In this document: positions 53,681-63,257 of the stretch, in pieces
Layout of the letters: each line of letters starts with the position of its first letter
Position numbering within the stretch: position 1 is the stretch's first letter
DNA from: Billgrantia azerbaijanica
GTDB taxonomy: Bacteria > Pseudomonadota > Gammaproteobacteria > Pseudomonadales > Halomonadaceae
Direction of reading: 5' to 3'
Assembly (NCBI GenBank): GCA_004551485.1
Contig: SBLD01000018.1
Span: forward strand, 1-64,000
DNA length: 64,000 nt
The notes under the pieces: generated by a model
Told to the model about the DNA's origin: nothing
The model's input: only the letters and a program-made list of their open reading frames with translations
Databases searched by the model: none
Position numbers and translations under genes: made by a program

Positions 53681-55828
53681 TCAGGGCAACTGACGCACCC
53701 CGTCGATCTCGCGCACGAAGGGCGGCAGGGCGTCGAGCAGCGCGCGGCCGTAGCGCCGCGTCAGCACACGCCGGTCGAGCAGGGTGATGCGACCGCGGTC
53801 GGCCTCCTTGCGAATGAGGCGGCCGCACGCCTGGACCAGTTTGACGGAGGCGTCCGGCACGCTGATGCGCATGAAGGGATTGCCGCCGCGGCTCTCGATC
53901 CACTCGGCGAGCGTCGCCCCCACCGGGTCGTCGGGTACCGCAAAGGGCAGCCGGGTGATCACCACGTGGGTGAGGTAGTCGCCGGGCAGGTCGATGCCCT
54001 CGGCGAAGCTCGCCAGGCCGAAGATGACGCTACCCTCCCCCGCATCGACCCGCGCGCGGTGGCGCGCGAGCAGTTCGCGCTTGGGCAGCCGGTCCTGGGC
54101 CAGCACGCGCTCGGCGAGTTCCCGCGGCAGCGCCTTCTCCACGGCGCGCAGCTGAGCGCGCGAGGAGAAGAGCATCAGCACCGCCTCGTCGCCGGGCAGG
54201 CTGGCGACGAAGTCGACGATGGCGCGCTCGTGGGCGTCGCGATCGGCCGGGTCCACCGCCTCGCGGGGCACGCTGAGCACCGCCTGGGAGTAGTCGAAGG
54301 GGCTCGGCAGGCGCTGGTAGCGATAGCGGTTGGCCAGCCCGGCGCGCTCCTGGAGCCGCTCGAAGCGCCCCAGGGCGGTGAGCGTCGCCGAAGTGACCAC
54401 GGCACCGAAGCAGCTGCCCCACAGGGTGCGCGCCAGCGTCGGGGCGGCAGAAACGGGGCTTGCCGTGAAGGTCAGTTCGGCGTCGCCGCCCAGGCGCTCC
54501 AGCTCCAGCCAGCGCGCCCGCGGCGCCTCGCCCTCCTCGTCGGTCTCGGCATAGGCCTGCCACAGTGCATGGGCCTCCAGGGCCCGGCCGTGCAACAGCG
54601 CAACGAGCGGCAGCCAGGCCTCCGCCTGCTCGCGGGGCAGGCCGGTGTGCTTGTCGGGGTCGTGGCTCTCGCGCAGGATGTCGCTCATCGTCTCCAGGGT
54701 GCGCGCGAGCTCGGCGAAGGCCGTGACCAGGGCCCCGGCCTGGTCGCGCAGGGCCTCGGGCACGCGCCCCAGGGCGAAACGGTGGGTCACTGCCTCCTCG
54801 CCGTCGCCCAGCCCCTGGGGACGGCCGGCGAGCTGATGGCCAAGGCTGAAGGCCTCGCCGAGGCGTGGCTCCAGGGCGGCGATGAGTTCGGGCAAGCCGG
54901 CCAGCAGCCGCGCCAGCGTGGGCTGCACGGCAAGCGCCGCGTTGAGCTCGGTGAGCGACTTCTTGAGGGTGCCGAGCCAGCGCAGGGCGCCGCCCACCCC
55001 GACCCGATAGGTGAAGTGGTTGAGCGCCTTGTCGGGCAGGTGGTGGCCCTCGTCGAAGACGTAGATACAGTCGCCCGGCGGCGGCAGCACCACGCCGCCG
55101 CCCAGCGCCAGGTCGGCGAGCACCAGGTCGTGGTTGGCGACGATGACGTCAGCGCTGTCCAGCTCGCGGCGCGCGCGGAAGAAGGCGCAGGCGCCGAAGT
55201 GCCCGCAGCGACGATTGGTGCACTGGCGGTGGTCGATGGTCAGGCGCCGCCAGTCACTGTCGGGGATGGCCTCGGGCCAGCTGTCGCGGTCGCCGGCCCA
55301 GCGGCCGCTGCCGTAGGCGTCGGCCATCGCCTGGACGAGCACCGGAAAGTCGTCGCCCTGCCCCGCCGCGAGGCTCCGCTCGAACAGCGACAGCGTGGGG
55401 TTGTCCGCCACGCCGTCGAGCGCCTGGTCGAGTCGCGCCACGCAAAGGTAGCGACCGCGCCCCTTGGCCAGGGCGTAGTCGAAGTCGAGGCCGCTGTGCG
55501 CCTTGAGCGACGGCAGGTCTTGATGCAGCACCTGCTCCTGCAGCGCCACCGTGGCGGTGGCGACGACCAGCCGCTTGCCGTGGGCGCGGGCCACCGGCAG
55601 CGCGGCGAGCAGGTAGGCGAGCGTCTTGCCGGTGCCGGTGCCGGCCTCGAGCACGCAGACGTGCTCGTCGGAGGTGCGCCGCCCCGCCTCGTCGGCGGTG
55701 ATGCCGCCCAGGGTGCGGGCGATCTCGGCAATCATCAGCCGCTGCCCGTAGCGGGGGGTGAGTTCCAGCGCCTCCAGCACGCGGCGGTAGGCGGCCTGGA
55801 TCTCCTCCTTCAGTGCTTCGTCAAGCAT
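53681..55828 (-). CDS. dinG: ATP-dependent DNA helicase DinG
   Basis: A 715-residue superfamily 2 (XPD-like) helicase. Walker A is LEAGTGTGKTLAYLL near residue 65; four Cys residues between YLCVARL and QCTNRRCGHFGACAFFRARREL form the iron-sulfur cluster site; the DEAH-type box is YVFDEGHHLPD; motif VI is VKLVQACGRLIRKEADRGRI. DinG resolves R-loops and unwinds DNA-RNA hybrids. No LexA box (CTGT-N8-ACAG) was seen in the 156 bases before it. It converges on the DAHP synthase gene. Confidence 0.92.
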   Translation of the reverse strand: MLDEALKEEIQAAYRRVLEALELTPRYGQRLMIAEIARTLGGITADEAGRRTSDEHVCVLEAGTGTGKTLAYLLAALPVARAHGKRLVVATATVALQEQVLHQDLPSLKAHSGLDFDYALAKGRGRYLCVARLDQALDGVADNPTLSLFERSLAAGQGDDFPVLVQAMADAYGSGRWAGDRDSWPEAIPDSDWRRLTIDHRQCTNRRCGHFGACAFFRARRELDSADVIVANHDLVLADLALGGGVVLPPPGDCIYVFDEGHHLPDKALNHFTYRVGVGGALRWLGTLKKSLTELNAALAVQPTLARLLAGLPELIAALEPRLGEAFSLGHQLAGRPQGLGDGEEAVTHRFALGRVPEALRDQAGALVTAFAELARTLETMSDILRESHDPDKHTGLPREQAEAWLPLVALLHGRALEAHALWQAYAETDEEGEAPRARWLELERLGGDAELTFTASPVSAAPTLARTLWGSCFGAVVTSATLTALGRFERLQERAGLANRYRYQRLPSPFDYSQAVLSVPREAVDPADRDAHERAIVDFVASLPGDEAVLMLFSSRAQLRAVEKALPRELAERVLAQDRLPKRELLARHRARVDAGEGSVIFGLASFAEGIDLPGDYLTHVVITRLPFAVPDDPVGATLAEWIESRGGNPFMRISVPDASVKLVQACGRLIRKEADRGRITLLDRRVLTRRYGRALLDALPPFVREIDGVRQLP

Positions 55829-55984
55829 GGCCGCGCTCTCTTGGGGACGTTGGCCGTTGACCAGGGTAAGGGGCCCCGGGGATAGGTCGAAGAGGAATGG
55901 ACAGGACCTATCGACGGGCAGCCCCGAGCCGCTTTGCCAGCCCCGGCGCTTGCTCCAGTGCAGCGCGGCGGGAACATGAACGAA

Positions 55985-57259
<1,275 letters not shown>

Positions 57260-57405
57260 AGGCTGTATGTCTTGTCCGTAACAGTGGATGGAAAGCCTCG
57301 TTCGGCGGGCATTGTACCAGTCTCGGGCGTCGAGGGCGCGCCTGCCGGCACGGGCTGGTAGAATGCCCGCTGTTTCGCCAACCGATACGCCACGGGAGCC
57401 GGCCG

Positions 57406-57642
57406 ATGACACGCCGCAAGAAGACCCGTTCGCTGGCCGACAAGGTGACCCTGCGCACCGGCCGGCGCAAGGACTACCGCAAGTGGCGGCACGAGAATCC
57501 CGATCAGGTGACCTCGTCGCGCCGCTTCACCCAGAAGAAGCGCCAGCAGCGCAAGCTGCAGGCGGCGCGCAAGCTGGCCCGCCAGCAGGCCGGCCAGGAG
57601 ATCCACATCCATCCGCCGCGTGACGACAGGGAGTCCGACTGA
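57406..57642 (+). CDS. Small highly basic protein of unknown function, 78 aa
   Basis: A short protein with about a third Lys/Arg: [19 protein letters not shown], then [23 protein letters not shown], and a helical tail [17 protein letters not shown]. Its composition suggests nucleic-acid or ribosome binding. The ATG has a GGAG site upstream. The stop shares a base with the start of xthA (TGATG), so the two are cotranslated. No family is recognised with certainty. Confidence 0.75.
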   Translation: MTRRKKTRSLADKVTLRTGRRKDYRKWRHENPDQVTSSRRFTQKKRQQRKLQAARKLARQQAGQEIHIHPPRDDRESD

Positions 57643-58469
57643 TGCGTCTGGTGTCGTTCAACATCAACGGGCTGCGGGCCCGCCTCCACCAACTCTCGGC
57701 GCTGGTCGAAAGTCACCGCCCGGCGCTGATCGGCCTGCAGGAGACCAAGGTGCAGGACAGCGACTTCCCGCGCGAGGCCGTCGAGGCGCTGGGCTACCGC
57801 GTCGTCTTCCACGGCCAGAAGGGGCACTACGGGGTGGCCATGATGGTCGACCCGGCCCAGTGCGGCGAGCCGGACGCCGTGCACTACGGCCTTCCCGACG
57901 ACGGCGAGGACGCCCAACGCCGCCTGATCGGCGTGCGCCTGCGCCCGGCCGGCGGCGAGCCGCTGACGGTGTACAACGGCTACTTCCCGCAGGGCGAGAA
58001 CGTCGAGCACCCGGTGAAGTTCCCCCACAAGCGGGCGTTCTACGCCCAGCTCGCCGAGCTGCTCGAGTCGCACCACCGCGCCGACGAGCGCCTGGCGGTG
58101 ATGGGCGACTTCAACATCTCCCCCGAGGACATCGACATCGGCATCGGCGAGGCCAACCGCAAGCGCTGGCTGCGCGAGGGCAAGACCAGCTTCCAGCCCG
58201 AGGAGCGCGAGTGGCTGGGGCGTCTCAAGGCCTGGGGGCTCACCGACAGCTACCGGCTGCGCCATCCCGAGATCGCCGACCGCTTCAGCTGGTTCGACTA
58301 CCGCTCACGCGGCTTCGAGCGCGACCCCAAGCGCGGCCTGCGCATCGACTACATCCTGGTCACCCCGACCCTGGCCGAGGCGGTCACCGCGGCGGGTATC
58401 GACTACGACCTGCGCGGCATGGAGAAGCCCTCCGACCACGCCCCGGTGTGGACCGACCTCGCCCTCTGA
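57642..58469 (+). CDS. xthA: Exodeoxyribonuclease III
   Basis: A 275-residue AP endonuclease of base-excision repair. It starts [18 protein letters not shown] and has the metal-site residues in [39 protein letters not shown] and [10 protein letters not shown] (Asp-His pair). E. coli XthA is 268 residues. It is coupled to the small basic gene upstream and followed by a perfect hairpin. Confidence 0.95.
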   Translation: MRLVSFNINGLRARLHQLSALVESHRPALIGLQETKVQDSDFPREAVEALGYRVVFHGQKGHYGVAMMVDPAQCGEPDAVHYGLPDDGEDAQRRLIGVRLRPAGGEPLTVYNGYFPQGENVEHPVKFPHKRAFYAQLAELLESHHRADERLAVMGDFNISPEDIDIGIGEANRKRWLREGKTSFQPEEREWLGRLKAWGLTDSYRLRHPEIADRFSWFDYRSRGFERDPKRGLRIDYILVTPTLAEAVTAAGIDYDLRGMEKPSDHAPVWTDLAL

Positions 58470-58483
58470 CCCACCGAAACGCC

Positions 58484-58508
58484 GACGGCCGCTCCAGGAG
58501 CGGCCGTC
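58484..58508. terminator. Hairpin between xthA and the DUF6746-like gene (shared terminator)
   Basis: GACGGCCGCTCC-A-GGAGCGGCCGTC, a 12-base complementary pair (effective loop about CCAGG), sits in the 63-base gap between two convergent genes, so it can serve both. There is no long T-run on either side. Confidence 0.6.
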
Positions 58509-58532
58509 GCGACGCCTCGACACCAGGCGAGT

Positions 58533-58913
58533 TCAGCGAACCACGGTCCAGGCCGTTTTCAGATAGGCTTCGCCGTTTGCCTTGACGCCTTCGTAATCAC
58601 CCGTCTCGGAACCGAGATGCACCTCTTCCAGGGTGGCAGCCACCTCTTCCAGGTCCGTGTGGATCTTGGCCAACGCCTCCTCGAGGGTGTAGCTCAGCTG
58701 GTGAATGTTGCCCATGTCCTCATCGCTGAGCTCGTCCTTTTCGAGGATGGCAGCCAGTTTCTCGTTGTATTCGGTGAAGTTGGCCACCGCTTCCACCAGC
58801 GTTTCCGAGGACTTGGCCTCGAAGTGGTCGACACGCTCCTGCTCATCGGCAACGGCCAGTGAAGCGGTGGTCATCAGGCCAGCGAGGGCCAGTGCGATCA
58901 GCGGCTGTTTCAT
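58533..58913 (-). CDS. DUF6746-like small periplasmic protein
   Basis: A 126-residue exported protein. The first ~22 residues are a signal peptide (LIALALAGLMTTASLAVA). The mature part is acidic and helical (DHFEAKSSETLVEAVANFTEYNEKLAAIL, then NIHQLSYTLEEALAKIHTDLEEVAATLEEVHLGSE), which fits the DUF6746 group. The ATG at 58913 is chosen because the signal peptide begins there. A candidate Fur box lies about 95 bases upstream, between this gene and the TonB2-type operon. Function unknown; four-helix or cytochrome b562-like binding could be tested, but no heme motif is visible. Confidence 0.7.
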   Translation of the reverse strand: MKQPLIALALAGLMTTASLAVADEQERVDHFEAKSSETLVEAVANFTEYNEKLAAILEKDELSDEDMGNIHQLSYTLEEALAKIHTDLEEVAATLEEVHLGSETGDYEGVKANGEAYLKTAWTVVR

Positions 58914-59008
58914 GGTGCGTCCCCTTTCATTCGTTGGCAGATAGCGTGGTTGAATGTCGACAGGCTCAAACCTGCCGGAGCCATTCGACTCTACCACCCA
59001 AGGCATCG

Positions 59009-59027
59009 AATGAAAACGATTGATATT
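59009..59027. promoter_or_regulatory. Candidate Fur box upstream of the DUF6746-like gene
   Basis: AATGAAAACGATTGATATT resembles a Fur site (AT-rich, AATGA...ATT-type halves), in an AT-rich stretch unlike the surrounding DNA. It is 96 bases before the DUF6746-like start and just after the TonB2-type operon. The match is partial and unproven. Confidence 0.35.
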
Positions 59028-59037
59028 AAGCTTCGTA

Positions 59038-60201
59038 TTATGAGTTAGACTGGGTCAACTCTTGGCCCATTTCCTTGCGCCCCTCTGGATGCCCGTCAGC
59101 CGCGGGCTCCAATACCGACAGCCAGGACTTGGCCTCCTCGACACCTCTCGCGGCGGCTTCACCCAAGGCCTGTCGCGCCAGCTCGTCGCGCCCCCAACCC
59201 AGCGCCAGCTGGCCGAGGCGCAGCCAGTCGTCAGCGTCATCGCTGCGTTCGGCCACGTCCTGCCACGCCTCGAGAGCCCGCTCGCGGTGGCGCGCTCGCT
59301 CCCAGGCGTTGGCCAATAGACGTCGGTGTTCCAGGGTATCGGCCACCGCCGCCTCGTCGAGCGCAGCCGCCAGGTGCTCCGCCGCCCTGGCTGGGGTACC
59401 GCCGGCCAGGTGCAGCCTGACCAGGGTGAGACGGTCGTCGCGGCCACTCAGCGCACCGAGACGCCAGCCGGCCTCCCACAGCGCCGCCGCCTGGCCGTGC
59501 GCCCCCAGCCGCTGGGCGAGCCCGGCCGCCCGCCGCCACGCCTCGGCGTCGCTGTCGGCATCCAGGCCATCGCCCAGCAAGGCCAGGGCACGCCCTCCCT
59601 GGCCGGCGCGCTGGTAGACGGCCACCGCCAGTGCGCGTTGCGTCTCATCCAGGGTGTCGCCGGTCCCAAGGGCGCGCTCCACCCAGCGGGCCGCTGCGGC
59701 CCAGCGCTCGAGGGCGGCCAGCGCACGCGCCATCTGCCAGTGGTCGCGGGGCGTACCGGCATGGCGCGCCAACCAGTCGTCGAGCAGCGCCACGCCCCTT
59801 GCCGTGTCACCGGCCGCCAGGCGCAAGCCGGCCTCCTCGCGCAGCCAGCGGTCGCGTCGCTCGGCGTCCACGACGTCGCTGTCGCGGGCCTGGCGCAGCA
59901 ACTCGGCCGCCGCTGCAGGGCGGCCGGCGCGCACCGCGGCGTTGGCCGCCAGTTGCAGGTAGAGCGCACGCGCCCAGCGGTCGGCGGCGTTGCCACCGGC
60001 CAGGCGCTCGGCCTGAGCCTGCGTGCGCGCGCTGACCGCCTCGACATCGCCTGCCTCGAGGCGCCGCTGCTGCGCCGCGAGATCGGCAATGATGTCGCCC
60101 GGCAGGGCCGGCGCGGCCACCACCGGCGGCGCGGCCATCGCCAGGCAGAGCGGCATTGCCAGGCAAGACAGCAGGGCAGCAACGGAACGATGGACGGTCA
60201 T
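59038..60201 (-). CDS. Periplasmic TPR protein of the TonB2-type operon
   Basis: A 387-residue exported protein. The first ~29 residues form a signal peptide (SVAALLSCLAMPLCLAMAAPPVVA). The rest is an array of tetratricopeptide-like helical pairs rich in Ala (WARALYLQLAANAAVRAGRPAAAAELLRQA; LLDDWLARHAGTPRDHWQMARALAAL; WLRLGQLALGWGRDELARQALGEAA). In Vibrio and Shewanella a TPR gene closes the DUF3450-TtpC-ExbB2-ExbD2-TonB2 cluster. It follows tonB by four bases. Its role in iron or other uptake is not defined. Confidence 0.8.
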   Translation of the reverse strand: MTVHRSVAALLSCLAMPLCLAMAAPPVVAAPALPGDIIADLAAQQRRLEAGDVEAVSARTQAQAERLAGGNAADRWARALYLQLAANAAVRAGRPAAAAELLRQARDSDVVDAERRDRWLREEAGLRLAAGDTARGVALLDDWLARHAGTPRDHWQMARALAALERWAAAARWVERALGTGDTLDETQRALAVAVYQRAGQGGRALALLGDGLDADSDAEAWRRAAGLAQRLGAHGQAAALWEAGWRLGALSGRDDRLTLVRLHLAGGTPARAAEHLAAALDEAAVADTLEHRRLLANAWERARHRERALEAWQDVAERSDDADDWLRLGQLALGWGRDELARQALGEAAARGVEEAKSWLSVLEPAADGHPEGRKEMGQELTQSNS

Positions 60202-60205
60202 GGCA

Positions 60206-60961
60206 TCACCTCAGCTGGAATTCCAGGCGCTGGCGGGCGCGGCGCAGGCCCTTCCCCTGGGTGAACTGCCAGCGCGCCACCGCCTGTCGCGCCGCTCGGT
60301 CGAAGACGTTACGCGGCCGCGCCTCGACGACCTGGATGGAGCCAGGGTCGACACTGCCGTCGGGACGGATCACGAAGGTCAGCTCCACGTGACCCTCCAG
60401 CCCGCGCCGCTGCGCCCGGGCGGGGTAGTCGGGAGGCACGCGGTTGGTCGGCGTCGGCGACCCCACGTCGACCGGTTCCTCGGCCGCGACGGAAGCCTTG
60501 CTCGCCGTCTCGGCGACGGCCGTGTCGCTGGACGTCGTCGCCGCCACGGGCTCTCGGGCCGGCTCCCTCTGCGGTTCCGGCTCGGGCCGCGGCTTGGGCT
60601 CGGGTTGCGGTTTCGGTTCGGGCCGCTGCTCGACGAGCTCGGGCAGCGTCTCGTCGAGCTCGACGGGCGGCGCCTCGAGCGCCGGCAGCTCCGGCTCGGG
60701 CAGCGCGATGGGACTCTCGGCGAGTGGCGTCGGCTCCGGCAGCGGCGGCGGTGCAACCGGCGCGGGGGGTGGCGGAGGTGGTGTCGTCGCCGCCTCGACG
60801 GGCGTCTGTTCCGCCGGCGCCTCGGCCTCGACGAGGCTCATCGTGGTCGGCTCGAGCACCTCGATGTCGGCCTCCGGCGGTGCCACCAGTAGCGCGAGCA
60901 GCCAGAACAGCGCCAGCGCCAGCGCCACGCCACCGAGCAGCGAGACGGGCGCGCGGGTCAT
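60206..60961 (-). CDS. tonB: Energy transducer TonB (TonB2-type)
   Basis: A 251-residue protein with one N-terminal membrane helix (LLGGVALALALFWLLALLVAPPE), a long Pro/Glu/Lys spacer with PPPPPP and many EP/KP repeats, and the C-terminal TonB domain (PPDYPARAQRRGLEGHVELTFVIRPDGSVDPGSIQVVEARPRNVFDRAARQAVARWQF). It carries proton-motive energy from ExbB-ExbD to outer-membrane receptors. It lacks the His of the E. coli TonB membrane segment (SHLS...), as is common in TonB2. The stop lies four bases from the TPR gene and the start overlaps exbD by four bases. Confidence 0.93.
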   Translation of the reverse strand: MTRAPVSLLGGVALALALFWLLALLVAPPEADIEVLEPTTMSLVEAEAPAEQTPVEAATTPPPPPPAPVAPPPLPEPTPLAESPIALPEPELPALEAPPVELDETLPELVEQRPEPKPQPEPKPRPEPEPQREPAREPVAATTSSDTAVAETASKASVAAEEPVDVGSPTPTNRVPPDYPARAQRRGLEGHVELTFVIRPDGSVDPGSIQVVEARPRNVFDRAARQAVARWQFTQGKGLRRARQRLEFQLR

Positions 60962-61365
60962 GAGGTGCCTCGGCTCGCCGCCACGGCGACCTGCTCCACG
61001 CCGGCCTCGCGGATGCGATCCATCACCTCGATGAGCAGACCGGTGGTCGACTCACGATCGGCCTGGATGACCACGCCGCCGTCGCCGCTGACCAGGGCGG
61101 CCACCCGCTCGCCGACGCGGTGCGCGTCCACCGCCTCGCCGTCGACCCACACGGCCCCTTCGGGGGTGATGGCGACCATCACCTGGGCATCCGGGCGCGG
61201 GCTCGCCGCGCTGGACTCTGGGCGCTCGATCTCCACGCCGCTCTCCTTGATGAAGCTCGTGGTCACGATGAAGAAGATCAGCATGATGAAGACCACGTCG
61301 AGCATCGGCGTGAGGTTGACTTCACTGGCGTCGTCGCTGTTGGCGCCCAGGCGGCGTCTACGCAT
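60958..61365 (-). CDS. exbD: Biopolymer transporter ExbD (TonB2-type)
   Basis: A 135-residue protein with one membrane helix: VNLTPMLDVVFIMLIFFIVTTSFI, where the Asp (MLDVVF) is the proton-carrying residue. The periplasmic domain ends EAGVEQVAVAASRGTS. With ExbB it forms the motor that energises TonB. It overlaps both neighbours (8 bases with exbB, 4 with tonB). Confidence 0.95.
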   Translation of the reverse strand: MRRRRLGANSDDASEVNLTPMLDVVFIMLIFFIVTTSFIKESGVEIERPESSAASPRPDAQVMVAITPEGAVWVDGEAVDAHRVGERVAALVSGDGGVVIQADRESTTGLLIEVMDRIREAGVEQVAVAASRGTS

Positions 61366-61894
61366 CGGTGTCCTCCAGGGCGCGGGCCAGGCGGTCGTGC
61401 AGCCGCTGATCCTCGCGCCGGATGATGTGCTCCAGGCGGCTGGTGAAGAGCAGGCCCACCACTGCCACGGCCATGCCGCTCAGGGTCGGCAGGGTCGCGC
61501 GCGCCACGCCGTCCGCCATGGCGCGCGCCTGGCTCGTCTCGCTGGCCGCCAGGCTATCGAAGACGGTGATCATGCCGGTGACCGTGCCGAGCAGGCCGAG
61601 CAGCGGGCACAGCGCCACCAGCAACTTCAGCCACGGCAGCGGGCGGCGCAGGCGGGCGATCAGCGCCCGCGTCCATACCTCGCGCAGGGTGCGCGCGCTC
61701 CAGCTCAGGTGATCGGCGCGCGCCACCCAGCGCTGGATCAGGCGACGCCGGGCGCGACGGTAGGTGACGCGAAAGTACCAGACGCGTTCCAGCGCCAGGC
61801 TGAACAGCGCCGTGGCCACCGCCGCGATGACCACCAGGATGACCCCGCCCGCCTCGACCAGGCGCTCGAGGGGCTCAAGCCAGGGCAGGATCAC
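61358..61894 (-). CDS. exbB: ExbB/TolQ-type proton channel subunit (TonB2 system)
   Basis: A 178-residue protein with three membrane helices (GGVILVVIAAVATALFSLALERVWYF; PWLKLLVALCPLLGLLGTVTGMITVFDSL; TLSGMAVAVVGLLFTSRLEHII), the ExbB/TolQ/MotA arrangement. A GTG start at 61894 is chosen: GGAG lies upstream and the frame before it overlaps the end of the TtpC-like gene by 20 bases. It partners ExbD in the TonB2 motor. Confidence 0.9.
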   Translation of the reverse strand: MILPWLEPLERLVEAGGVILVVIAAVATALFSLALERVWYFRVTYRRARRRLIQRWVARADHLSWSARTLREVWTRALIARLRRPLPWLKLLVALCPLLGLLGTVTGMITVFDSLAASETSQARAMADGVARATLPTLSGMAVAVVGLLFTSRLEHIIRREDQRLHDRLARALEDTDA

Positions 61895-63257
61895 GGGCAG
61901 GGTTCTCCGACAGGTGCGGGGAGCCGCCGGCACGCCCCTCCAGGTGCTCGGCCAGGGCGGCACTCGCCTCGCCCTCGACGACCCCCGACAGGTGGCGGCT
62001 GCGTGCGGCCAGGGCGGTATGGGCGAAGAGCAGCGGCACGGCGGTGATCAGGCCCAGCACGGTAGTGACCAGCGCCTGGCTGATGCCGCCGGCCATGAGC
62101 TGCGGGTCGCCGGTGCCGAACACCGTGATGGCCTGGAAGGTGACGATCATGCCGGTGACGGTACCCAGCAGCCCCAGCAGCGGAGCCACCGCGGCGAGCA
62201 GCTTGACCAGCGGCTGACCGCGTTCGAGGCGTGGCAGCTCGGCGAGCACCGCCTCGTCGAGGCGCGCCTCCAGGGCCTCGGGCAACTGGTCGACCTTGAG
62301 CGCGCGGAAGCGCTTGAGCACCCGGCCGAGCGGGTTGTCGTCTCGCAACTGCGTGAGGTCACGACGCTGGCGACGCACGGTGAGACTCACCCGCAGCAGG
62401 TAGGCGTACTGTGCCAGCGCCACCAGCAGACCGAAGGCCCCCAGGGCGACCACCACATAGCCGACCGCCCCGCCCTGGTGGAAGCGCTCGACCAGGGTCG
62501 GACGCTGTGCCAGGGCGGCCACCACCTCGCCGCGCGTGGGGTCGAGCGCCAGACGACGCGACTCACCGGCGAGGAAGGCGGCGAGGGTCTCGACCACCGT
62601 CGCCGGCGTGCGCGGCACCACGGACAAGGCCTCGTCATCATCGCTGCCGCGGCGCAGCAGGTCACTCTCGGTGAAGGCGGCGACATCGCCGAGCCGCACC
62701 ACCGGCCGGGGCGCGACCTCACCGCCGCTGCCGGCCACCGGGGCAGTGATGCGCTCCACGCGCCCGGTCTCCGCGGTCAGGGTCATCAGGCTGTCGGCCA
62801 GGCCCTCCAGATGCTCGAGTTCGAGCACCTCGGCCTCGTCGAGGCGCGGCGGCAGTTCGGCGTCCCCCAGGGTGAGCCAGCTGTCGCCCAGGGCGTCACG
62901 CAGCTCGCTGCTGTGCCGGGCCACGCTGGCGAGCAGCGCCGCCAGCTCCTCGCCCTGCTCGGCCTGGCGCGACTCGAGCTCCTGCTGCCAGGCCGCCTGT
63001 TCGGCCTGGCGTGCTGCCAGGGTCTCGCTGCGCGCCACCGCCTCGCGGTGCGCCTCACGCGCCTGGTCGAGCGCCATCTTGAGCGCCGTCTTGTCGTCCA
63101 GCAGCTCGGCCAGGCGCGCCTGGTCGCGCGCCTCGGCGGCCTCGCGTTCGGCGCGCAGCGTGGTGAGCGCCTCGGGCTGCGCCAGCGCCGGCAGGGCGGT
63201 GGCGCCCAGCGTCGTCAACAGCAGCGCCGCCTGGATCAGTCGTCGAACCGGGATCAT
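61875..63257 (-). CDS. TtpC-like MotA/TolQ/ExbB-family protein of the TonB2 system
   Basis: A 460-residue membrane protein. A signal peptide (LIQAALLLTTLGATALPALAQ) and a long periplasmic coiled coil (AEREAAEARDQARLAELLDDKTALKMALDQAREAH) are followed by an ExbB-like channel domain (YVVVALGAFGLLVALAQYAYLLRV; LVKLLAAVAPLLGLLGTVTGMIVTFQAI; ISQALVTTVLGLITAVPLLFAHTAL). TtpC proteins are required with ExbB2-ExbD2-TonB2 in Vibrio. It overlaps the DUF3450 gene by four bases. The periplasmic arm presumably reaches toward outer-membrane receptors. Confidence 0.9.
   Translation of the reverse strand: MIPVRRLIQAALLLTTLGATALPALAQPEALTTLRAEREAAEARDQARLAELLDDKTALKMALDQAREAHREAVARSETLAARQAEQAAWQQELESRQAEQGEELAALLASVARHSSELRDALGDSWLTLGDAELPPRLDEAEVLELEHLEGLADSLMTLTAETGRVERITAPVAGSGGEVAPRPVVRLGDVAAFTESDLLRRGSDDDEALSVVPRTPATVVETLAAFLAGESRRLALDPTRGEVVAALAQRPTLVERFHQGGAVGYVVVALGAFGLLVALAQYAYLLRVSLTVRRQRRDLTQLRDDNPLGRVLKRFRALKVDQLPEALEARLDEAVLAELPRLERGQPLVKLLAAVAPLLGLLGTVTGMIVTFQAITVFGTGDPQLMAGGISQALVTTVLGLITAVPLLFAHTALAARSRHLSGVVEGEASAALAEHLEGRAGGSPHLSENPARDPALA

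Noticed and set aside
53621-55885. 754-aa open frame antisense to dinG
   Set aside because: Shadow of dinG; composition is antisense-like.
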